Source of the DNA: Nemertoderma westbladi
Lineage: Eukaryota > Xenacoelomorpha > Nemertodermatida > Nemertodermatidae
Reading direction: 5' to 3'
Assembly: GCA_032718475.1 (NCBI GenBank)
Contig: JAUCBJ010008514.1
Coordinates: 1 to 46,832, forward strand
DNA length: 46,832 nucleotides
A model generated the notes under the pieces. It was not told where the DNA came from. It did not search any database and saw only the letters and a list, made by a program, of their open reading frames with translations. Made by a program: the position numbers and the translations under genes. Positions 9,562-19,000 of the stretch are shown here, one piece after another. The number at the start of each line of letters is the position of its first letter. The first letter of the stretch is position 1.

Positions 9562-10539
9562 TCTGGTCGCAGCATTTCCAAGAACTCCATGTACGCATTA
9601 TACATGTATGTAAATAGTTATTAGATTTCGCAATGAAATTTTTTATTCCAAAATTAAACTATAGAGAAATATACTGTAGGAGGCATAGGCCTACAATTTT
9701 AAATATAAATTTTTTTAATAAAACCTTTCATAACACCATAACGTCACACTTGTTTCCACACTTGTTTGTCACACTATCCTACCTTTTATTTTCGGGGTCT
9801 GGGGGTGCGCGGTTGAATTTTTTGGGTGCGCGGTTGAGATTTTTGGGGTGCGCGGTTAAGATTCTTGGGGTGCGCGATTTTTCTATATGGGATGGGAATG
9901 CGCGGTTGGCAATGAAGTGCGCGGGCAGCGGGCGTTGTGCGTGCCTGGGTGACTTTTTCCAGGCTGGGCCAGCGGTACACCGCTGACTCTGAACGACCCT
10001 CGTAGGCCTACGGTACTATCTAACCAATACTGAAGTACTGTCTGACTGTCAGACTGTATTTATCGTTCTTATTGTCTATCGCCTTGCTCGCTACGCTCGC
10101 ATGTTATTATTAAAATACTGTAGGGCTACAGCATTATAAACTGATAAATTATTACAATTCAACAATTACTGCAAAATTTCATTGTCGATTGTTAGCTTGG
10201 CGCGCATTGGATATCATGGCTGGCGCGATTTTCGTTTAACCAGAACGCGTGTGGCGCGCTTTTTGTCAGTCAGTCAGTATTCCATATAGGAGTCACAACA
10301 TACATCTAGTCATCTACTGTCAGACTGTATGCCAGTCGAAATCTACATGAATCAAAGTTCTGTCAATCATGTCATACTTGACCACAGAACCCCCTCTAGT
10401 GATTGACACTGTAACAGTGCATATTTCGGTGTCGTTGTATTTGCTTACAATTAATTATGTTTGTACACAAATATAGTGTATACTACACTGGTTTAGGGTT
10501 AGGCCCTACACGTTTTATAGGCTATGCGTTTCTCACTAG

Positions 10540-10670
10540 TTTGTACTCTTTTGTACTATTTTTGCACTTTATTGTACTCTTTTGTACTCTTTTGTACTAT
10601 AGGCCTATTGTACTATTTTGTATTTTTTTGTACCGGTACTTTTTTGTACAGATTCGTCGGACCGGCACTG
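10540..10670. repeat. inverted copy of the gtacaaaa-type repeat
   Basis: Reading the minus strand gives the same series as at 4129-4266: gtccgacgaat, then gtacaaaaaagtac, then atacaaaatagtacaat and so on, interrupted by aggcct and accggt insertions. Confidence 0.7.
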
Positions 10671-11472
10671 CCAGACTGCTGCACACTGCACTGGCTGACT
10701 GGTTGACAGGGACAGTCTGACAGTACAGCAGTACAGTGAGCGGTGAGCCCCCAATTGACAAACAGTTCCCCATCTGCCCATGTCAGCATGTAGCCATGTC
10801 TGCATGTTCAGACTGTCAGATGTAGTGTAGCATGCATATTGCAGTATTGTACAGATGCAGGCCAAGGCTCTGTCAGCCTGTCCCTGTAAGACTGTAAGAT
10901 GCTACTGCTGTGCTGGTAAGCCTACTGAACGCAGGAGCGGAGCAGGAATGCTAAAGTCAGAAAGTAAAGATGTACAGGTTTGAGGAGGATTCATAACGAA
11001 CCTGCCTATTAACGTCCCCGGGCCAGGGTAGTTCTTATCAAGAGTTGAGCCGTTCAAAAACACATGTGTGTTGTGTGTATATCACATACCTCAAAAATAA
11101 AACCTCAAAAACTCAAGCAGGTACGCAAAAATTTAAAAGCAAACTCTACATAAATGTTGGTTGCGCAGACTACATATTTCTTTGTGGCGTTTCGACCACG
11201 AGGTCGAATAGCTGTTTTGAAAATTTAAAGTCGAATTTGACAGATTTCAACTCGTCGAGTATGCACCAACTTTTTTATTTGGTATATTCAGTCATCTGAG
11301 CAACATATTTAACCTCCGAATTTTTTCAAATATCGCCAATCTCACACATAACGTCGCCAAAATGTGTTATTACGGCAAAAAAAACGCACAAATTCGTCTA
11401 AAAGAAATAATTATTGGTTTGCAGAATAATATGATTCCACTAGAAAAGCCAGCAATCTGGCTCTAAAGAAGA

Positions 11473-11477
11473 CCGTC
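11473..11477. repeat. target-site duplication, left copy (ccgtc)
   Basis: ccgtc directly precedes the left LTR and is repeated directly after the right LTR at 24377-24381. Five base pairs fits BEL/Pao integrases. Confidence 0.9.
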
Positions 11478-12660
11478 TGTTTGCGCTTTTGAAGACCTTT
11501 GACAGTTTAACCTGCCAAAATTAGAATGTCTTTTGGATGATAGATAGTCTTTAGCCTATGACGAGTATTTGATACACTACATTAGCCGAAGCCAGTCTAT
11601 GCGCAATCATTCACCCGTTGGATTTACCCGGGAGACTGAGTTCGGGGCTTAATGATTGATGGTGTAAGCCTACTGTATTATTCGACTGATCGTAATATAT
11701 AATCTCTGACAAATATTATTCACTTTCGGGAAATATTAACAGTTCCTTTAGGACGTGGCGCTCTAAATATGTAAACAGAGTTATGGCTTAAACTAGACAC
11801 AACGAAAAGGCTATAGATTCACGTATATGGCGCATTCTTTAGGAGATGCTTTGTTATCAGTTACACTCATACACAATGCTGCACAATACTGCACACTAAT
11901 CTGCCGACCTTCACTAAATTTGGTCACGTATAAAGAGAGCAACAGACAATTTATGTTGGGCATATGAAATAGCATTAGATTCACTTCAAACCACTCAACA
12001 TAGGTCGCAATCGTTTATCTGTAACCGGTCTCTCTAACCTTTAGTATATCAAGAAGGTGGGGTGTCTGACTATTGATCAGTATTCCGATATAATATTTCA
12101 TCAACCAATATAATGAATAACCGACAGTAAAAGCAGTAATATTAATGTATAAATGATTATTAAGTGAATGAGTTAACTTGTGTAACTCGTGAGTAGTTAA
12201 GATAACAGATATACGTTCTATAATTAAGCCTACTAATGTAAGACTAAAGACTGAAAACACGGAGGTGCCGAAAGCCGATGTTCTTAGGCTCTGGGCAAAA
12301 ACATAACACTGAACTACTGAGTTCTGTATACACCTCCAACACAGAGACAAAAAACGCTCTGATTGGTCAACCGAACAACGAGAGAACAAAGAAACAAAGA
12401 AATGTCGACGTGGCAATATCAGCTGCTAGCCGTCGTCATGGTACTGTAGCGACACTGTTTTCAAGAGTATCTAGCTTATCGCGTCACGAGATTGCGGATT
12501 ATGTCCTCTAAAGTACAAATACAGTACAAATACAGAAGAAATGACTTTTATGTCCTCTAAAACACCAGTACAGCAAGGACACGGCCTTTTTATGCCTGGC
12601 AAACCAACTACAGAGTACTTTAAGGGAAAATAACCGGTTAATGATGCAAAAGCTTTTACA
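11478..12660 (-). repeat. 3' LTR (left)
   Basis: 1183 bp. Compared with the right LTR I count four substitutions, plus 5 extra bases at about 12442-12446. In element orientation it starts TGTAAAAGC and ends GCGCAAACA. An inverted CCAAT-type box (attggtca on plus, 12362-12369) lies in the upstream part of the LTR. A 133-codon open frame (12015-12416, minus) lacks an ATG near its start and is probably fortuitous. Confidence 0.95.
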
Positions 12661-12672
12661 CCGCTCCCAGAA
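12661..12672 (-). other. polypurine tract next to the 3' LTR
   Basis: On the minus strand TCTGGGAGCGG abuts the start of the 3' LTR. This is the expected place and composition for the primer of plus-strand synthesis. Confidence 0.55.
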
Positions 12673-12738
12673 AATGGGATTTAAGTCTATAAAATATAAC
12701 AAATCACAGTTTCTAAAATATAAAAATACTCTAAACAG

Positions 12739-12957
12739 TTAGTCTTTCTTACGCGGACGGCGTTTACGCAGCCTTTTGAGGCTAGCAAGAGTCCTTTTCT
12801 CTTTGGGGCGAGCCACTTTACTAGGAGGGCTATAAATCCTGGGTGAAGGGTGCAATATGATTGCATCAGAAGGTGTAGGATTATGGTCGGGGTATCCGCC
12901 GTTTCGATATGCTTCTCCTCGAGCTGATTTTCTCCGCTCGTAGCTGGATACGTTCAT
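12739..12957 (-). CDS. hypothetical 72-aa basic protein in the LTR element (cargo ORF D)
   Basis: The frame is open from 13050. The first ATG is at 12957 (MNVSSYERRKSARGEAYRNG). The C-terminus is strongly basic (SLKRLRKRRPRKKD), as in nucleic-acid-binding or nuclear proteins. It lies between cargo ORF A and the 3' LTR. It matches no retroelement protein I know. It may be the last exon of a spliced transcript rather than a separate gene. Confidence 0.3.
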   Translation of the reverse strand: MNVSSYERRKSARGEAYRNGGYPDHNPTPSDAIILHPSPRIYSPPSKVARPKEKRTLASLKRLRKRRPRKKD

Positions 12958-13130
12958 CCAAAAACTCTCGCAGAGAATGGGGTTGTCTAAGTTCGATATC
13001 TTCTTAGAGATTCTGGATTTCACAATCGAACTGAGATAAAGACAATTCGTTTATCGCTTGGACTTGCTGTTACAACTTACGTTTATCTGAACAAACGCAG
13101 GTTTCCTTTCTGATCTTTGTAGAATAGCGT

Positions 13131-14258
13131 TTAACTCGTTTGGTACAACGTTCTCCGCCACTTTGGTGACAGATTATATCGTGTTAAGCCGGGACGATGG
13201 TAAGGGTTAAACGGCGATATTAAATGTCCGCGTCCCAATCCGGCTAGGTAGGATGGGCTAATATCTAGGAAGCCCACAACTGGGGTGCCACCGACTAATT
13301 GTTCAGGTAACACTAGATCTTTGAGCAGTGAGTACAGCTCGGGAGGATCCGTCATACTAATAGGATCAAGAGTCTGAAGTCTCACTAGGGAATGAGGAGT
13401 TCTGATCGAGTATTCCGAAACTCTGATCATTGGTTTATTTAAGGATCGTCTGAGTCGAACGAGCGTAGGTGATACATCGAACAAGTTTCGCTCGAAACTC
13501 CCGTAAGTATAGCGAGTAAAACCGTGTTTAAAGCAACGTCTCCGCGGATGTTTATATCTTTCCGTTTGTTGGTTGGGTCTGGGGCATTCATCGCAATAAT
13601 ACCAAAAACGCACGTCTTGTAGGGGAAACGCGAGTGATCTTTCTCCAGCTTACAATATTCCTCCATCCGTTCGAAGCTATCCGGTACAACAGGTAGCGAT
13701 CGATAGGCGGTAAGATACATCATAGTGGAATAGAGCCGTTTGAGTTCTACCATGCGGTCATGATGTATACCTTGAGGATATCGAGTTTCTAGATTCTGTT
13801 GACTGGTAATATCGAGATAGGTTTCTCTCAAGACTTCCAGGTATTTGGTGGAGTCGCTGCGTTTATCCGGCTCTTCGACATCTGCACTTTCGAGTCGGTT
13901 TCGAATAGAATTTTCGTGTTCGAGTCTCAGTTTATCGTTCCGCTTCCGCTGGGTATGATATTTAAATAAACTATTTCCCTTTGGTGTCTATATCGTTCGT
14001 ATCGTGTAGGTCGATAGGATGACCAGTAGTTAAGAAGTCCATATACGTACCATTACGATGCGTATAGCGAGCGGTGAATTTCCTATAGTCCAACTCACGC
14101 GTGAGCTGCTCTTGGGACATTGGCGGTTCGATATAACGACCATCGTCCTCCGCAGCAGTTGGACCAGCGTCACCACGTATCAAGCTATCAACAAACGCTT
14201 GTAAAGGTAGAGTATATCGCTCTCTGATACCAAGATCATCTTCTATCAACTCAATCAT
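13131..14258 (-). pseudogene. unidentified cargo ORF chain C-B-A with two compensating frame changes
   Basis: Three open frames follow each other on the minus strand. C (14258-13971, ATG) starts MIELIEDDLGIRERY. B (open 13987-13439) follows in another frame. A (open 13649-13131) returns to the frame of C. B changes to A most naturally near the shared residues FP at about 13625-13635. A then carries a Cys/His cluster (YYCDECPRP, RRRCFKHGF) that looks like a zinc-binding site and ends WRRTLYQTS. Together the frames suggest one protein of about 375 residues broken by two indels, or two overlapping genes. There is no signal peptide, membrane segment or env-like feature, and no RT or integrase motif. 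Its family is unknown to me. Confidence 0.4.
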
Positions 14259-14264
14259 ATCTGC

Positions 14265-14272
14265 TATATAAG
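14265..14272 (+). promoter_or_regulatory. TATA-like box between divergent ORFs
   Basis: tatataag sits in the 29-bp gap between the ATG of ORF C (minus, 14258) and the ATG of a plus-strand ORF (14288). The tatata core is palindromic, so it could serve either direction. It lies only about 15-20 bp from each ATG, so the call is tentative. Confidence 0.2.
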
Positions 14273-14287
14273 TTTATCCATATTATA

Positions 14288-14461
14288 ATGAGTTTATATT
14301 TAGGCGAGCGGGCGTCGCTGCCTACCCCTCTCTGCCCCCGGACAGTGCGAGATCCTCAGCGCTGGTGTACTTTCGCCGATGTGCCTATCGCCAACGTCGT
14401 AGCTGCACAACGACTACAACAACCAGCACGAGCCACTCCACCGTCCGTCCCAAAGGCTTAG
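14288..14461 (+). CDS. hypothetical 57-aa plus-strand ORF in the LTR element
   Basis: ATG-initiated (MSLYLGERASLPTPLCPRTV) and ending ATPPSVPKA. It is Pro/Arg/Ala-rich with no recognised domain. Its GC-rich codons contrast with the AT-rich DNA just downstream. It points against the gag gene and diverges from ORF C across 29 bp. It could be part of the same captured segment, or chance. Confidence 0.3.
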   Translation: MSLYLGERASLPTPLCPRTVRDPQRWCTFADVPIANVVAAQRLQQPARATPPSVPKA

Positions 14462-16085
14462 ATATACTTCGGGTTCTTACTGGAGAGTTAGGGTTACTTT
14501 CACAATTGCGACTCGCTACTGTAAACACGCCTTAGTAGTAACATTCACCTACAAACGCACAAATTCCACGTAAGAGTCACAAATGGTACACATTCTATCA
14601 CACATTTGGGTCATTTGTCCGTTAGTCAAGTGCCTTCCAGAATGTCACGTTGTTATTATGTATTCTTGGATACTAGCGGTGTGCTATTTAATCACTATGC
14701 TATTCAATGGGGCATGCTTTCTATTGTTCTTTTAACTCACTTCTAATTCTAGCGTGGTTGTTGCCATGGTGACATTATGGAAAGCTAGCGGTAGAATTAG
14801 GGTAATTCTCATGCATACAGATCTGGGATGCTATTTAATAGTAATTCTTTAATGGTCAATATCCCCTTTATACATGATTCTATGAATTTTATCGGCTATT
14901 GACTATGCATTGGAGATTCTCGCACACAAATACACTTAATAGAGTGAATCTCCGCTCCCATGATCTATTAATTAATGGAATTTTGGGAATGTTATAAATT
15001 GTACAAAATGACAATTTATTAAATTCATTGAAATATATGAATTTAAATTTATTCCCGTAAATTTTATTATTTAATGTTAAATTGACACAATTTGATTCCA
15101 GAACGTGTCTGGGGACTGGGATCCTTGATTCTAGGAATTTTGTCCTTTTAAGAGTATCGGTAAGTGCTACGATATCTTAATCGACTAGAATTTTAAAGGA
15201 TCTGATATTTGACAGATTTTTGTAAATATTAATAATTAATATTTAGGATGGGCACCAGTTTATTCCAGAACTTGTCTGGGGACACAAGATCCTTAATTCT
15301 ATAAAAATTGTCTTTTTAAGAATATCGGTAAATGCTACGATGTCTTAATTGACTAGAATTGTTGAAGGATCTGAATTTTACAGATTTTGATTTATTAGAT
15401 TTGCAAATATTAAATAATTAATATTTGAGATGGGCACCGATTTATTCCAGAACTTGTCTGGGGACGTTAACCACTGATTCTAGAATTTGTCTTTCAAGTA
15501 TATCGGTGGGTGCCGCGATATCTTAATCGACTAGAATTACAGATGGTCAAAAGGTTTAACAGATTTATTTGCGTTTCACGCTACTGTTAGAGGGACATCA
15601 CGCTACTATATGTATTATTTAATATACGGTATGAGAGCAATATCGCACGAAGCAATGTCAGTGTGAAGAGGCAAGTCGTTTCCAAGGTCTACCCAGAGCT
15701 TGGTTTAGCCGAGACACGAGGATCTGAACTTTGCATTCCTAATACTCTGCCTACCAATAATACTTAAATATAGTAGTGGCTTTATTGTACTTTAATAAGT
15801 ACGGATATTTCATCTTACTGTAGTCACGTATTTATAATATGATACGGGCAGTAAGGAAAGAGAAAAAGAATTATTTCTCGCCGTCACACTAAATATATAA
15901 TATACGTAATTAAATAATAAACGCGAATATATATTGCACTAATCTACTAAATAATCTCTAAAATACCATACTACTAAATAAAATTAAATAAAACGATTAA
16001 AATAAAATGACATAATAATACATACATAAATATAAAAATAAAACAAATACAAAATAATAGAGTCACACACCCACTCCATATGTTG
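14462..16085. other. non-coding internal part of the LTR element
   Basis: AT-rich and without an open frame of note. It lies between the truncated pol end and the cargo ORFs, where integrase would be expected. It includes the roughly 175-bp tandem repeats at 15085-15560. Confidence 0.6.
15085..15560. repeat. tandem repeat, about 167-181-bp unit, 2.7 copies
   Basis: Three copies of attccagaac(g/t)tgtctggggac with following blocks tatcggt(a/g), gctacgat(a/g)tcttaat and gactagaatt. Copies start near 15095, 15262 and 15443. Confidence 0.75.
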
Positions 16086-19000
16086 TTACGTTATGGAGTC
16101 CCTAGATGTTTGAAGGATTAGGGAGGTGGTCGTGGGAAGAGAATCTTGCCTTCCACAGTTTCCGGCGAGTCCTCCATTCCCTTCCGGTAAACACAAACGA
16201 CCGACTGGGTGATTGAGTCGCTGCATCCCGAATACAATTCCAGGTTTCCTCTTCGTCCTGGAATAGTGACGATAGAAACATCGCTCTAGGTACACGACGG
16301 CCTTACAAAGCCGATTCCAGGAGCTATAGTGGTCCGTCGCTCCCTGCAGGAGAGGTGAGAGTCCCTGCGAGACGTCTGATGTTCCAGAGCTCCAATCGCT
16401 CTCTCTGATCTTCATGAAGGATCCACTCGCGGTGGGGAGGTCCAGATCCACGGCGTCGTCCCTGGCAATATGTAATACCGACAGATCTATCCCGGGTTCA
16501 AATAACTCCGATCCACCCGTCCGGGTTTTAGGTTTGACTTTTTCTGCTCCCTTGGCTGATCTAATCTCAGTCGGAGTAAGATGGGGAGGCCATTCATCCT
16601 CCTTACTCAGGAAGTCGGGTTCACCTAACCGGTCTGTAGTATCTGTCAGTTCTTGAGGAGTTGCTCCTCTGGAAGCGATGTCAGTTGGATTAAACTTCTT
16701 GGGGCAATATCTCCATTGATCTACATTGGAGCTAATATCGTCATTATCTGAGGAGTATGGTGTTCCCTCAGTTGGGTCGTCTCCCTCACTAGTATCATCT
16801 TCCCATTCACTCACCTGGAAGACGCGATCTTGAAGCAGTCTTTCTCTGAGCGTTCTTCGGGAAGGTCCAGTAAGGTACCAACCTACTCTAGTTCTTACCG
16901 CATAGGTCTGAAGTGGTTGCGGTTGAGCAGGTCGTTTCTCCAATGTCTCCAGCGCCTCATGCGCGTTTTGACCGATTAATATTTGTACTCCAGGATAATC
17001 GGTGTCGAATCTAGGAATGTTAAGTTGTTGGGCATGATCATCTTCGTCCCAATTATAAGGTTCCACTTGGGTGGTAGCGAAGTTCTTTATTGCCACCATT
17101 TTGACTGACCTTATACTGTGTTCTCCTAGTTTATCCCGTGGAGTGGACAACTCACCTATATAATAGTCGGCAGCCACAGCAGATTTCCAAACCTGCATGA
17201 TCCCTGACATGTTTAGCTTGGTTCGGAACTTGGGTTGTCCAGCAAAGATGTCTTCGGCTAGTTCTTTATCGATGAATGTTCCTGTGCTGCCGGAGTCCAG
17301 GAGGGCGTTCACTATATAGCTCTTCTGAGGTCCGTGGACCCGTAACTGGACTACAGGAAATTCTCGGATTCCTACATTTGAAGTTGGCGCTTTCCAAGAT
17401 TGTTGTTGATCTGAAGTAGTTAGGGTGAGGTCGCTGTCTGTGTCTTTCTCATACATGAGTGCTCGATACACTGCGGTGGTGTTTATTAAGTAACAGGATT
17501 CGTTTTGGTCGGAGAATTCGTCCGTATAGAATCCTTCCATCTCAGAACTTTGGTCAGTGTCGTTCACATCACTGAATTGGACATGTAGTTGTTCGGACTC
17601 ACTTACCTGACTCGGGCTGCTTCGTTCGAATTCAGTGTGCAACAAGATATGATGTTTTGCACCGCACTTTGCACACCTTGCGTCGGAGTAACAGGTTCGC
17701 CGTTGGTGTCCTCGTCTGAGGCAATTATAACACAACCGCTTATCCCACATGACTTCCCGTCTCTCTTTTAATGATTTCTTTAAGAATTCATTGCACATAT
17801 TCAAGCGGTGGGGCCCGTCGCACAGCACACATTTGGGTTTGATGTTACTTACTTTAACCTGTGCTGTGTGGTGCACACTTGTTCTTTCCTCGGGCTTTCT
17901 TACATGAATTCTCTTGGGAGACGTAGGAGGTGTTTTTCTTACCGGTTCTCTTCTGTCATTGGGTCGAGACTTGAATTTACTTACCTGTTCTATATGCGCT
18001 TTATTGTCATAGTAAGATCTTTCAGTGTCTTTCCCGCTATCCTCTCCTTGAGAAGTCTGGCTTTCGCCGTCGTCTGTATAACACACTGGTATTACCCTTC
18101 TCCTAGAAACGGGTTTCTCACTTACCTTGTTTTCCAGTGTCTTCTCTCTGGACTGCCTTAGGAGCTGTAATTTCACTTCTCCATCTAGGAACGACATGAG
18201 ATCAGCCATGGTAGGGTCTCGTCGTTGTTGTTCCATCATATATAACACTTTCTTATCCCAGCGTGTACCTACTCCACCCTTCGGTAAAGTAGAAGCCACT
18301 GCTCTAATAACCATAGCACTCTGATACTCATGAGACTTACCTAGCCAATCTAATTGTCTGCAGATCTCCTGAATCTCATCGGAAAACTCTATAATCCCGC
18401 TGCTCATAAACTTTCGGGGCGCCACTAACTTTGCATACAAATACCCAGCTATGTTATTCCTATTACCATACCTGATGTTTAGTGTATCCCAAACTTGTCT
18501 TAATCCGTCTGGATGTCCAATAAACTTTAACGCCATTAACTTGGGAGATCCTTCCAAGCACTCGATGAGGAATCTAAGTTTCTCTCCATTAGATAGCACA
18601 GAGTTCTGTATGTTATCTTTGTAATATTCATTAAAAGGTAACCATTTCATCTCATCTCCATTGAACTTGACGATCTCTCCCACCTTTACCGCTTGCCGGG
18701 CTTCGGTTCTAGCCATTTGACGCGTAAAACTTTCTTGGGCCATCGTGTTATTTAATATCGAGTTATCGGTATATAAATTTCTCGGATTATGATCCGGTCT
18801 ATAGGGAATATCATTATCAACAGGTCTATAATTACCCTTAATAGGGTTCACTATAGGAGTTTCTACTTCGCTAGCAGTATAGATGCGTGTAGGCTCCACA
18901 CCTTGCGCATGAGATACTTCAGACCTAACAGGTTGACACATTGTTACAGGGGGTGGTGGTATACCCTTTTGTGTATTTACTAATTTATCGCGTTCTAACG

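Larger units (their letters stand above)
9562..11477. other. gene-free stretch left of the LTR element
   Basis: Contains a GC-rich patch with four gggtgcgcggtt-type repeats (9802-9905), an inverted relative of the 8500-8534 sequence (9946-9983), and an inverted copy of the gtacaaaa repeat (10540-10670). The rest is unremarkable AT-rich DNA. I found no exon with supporting splice sites and no RNA gene. Confidence 0.5.

Noticed and set aside
11045-11299. 84-codon plus-strand ORF left of the LTR element
   Set aside because: It starts at TTG and has no recognisable domain. Likely chance.
12015-12416. 133-codon open frame present in both LTRs
   Set aside because: It begins at TTG, not ATG, and the first ATG is near its end. 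Its presence in both LTRs follows from LTR identity and is not independent conservation.
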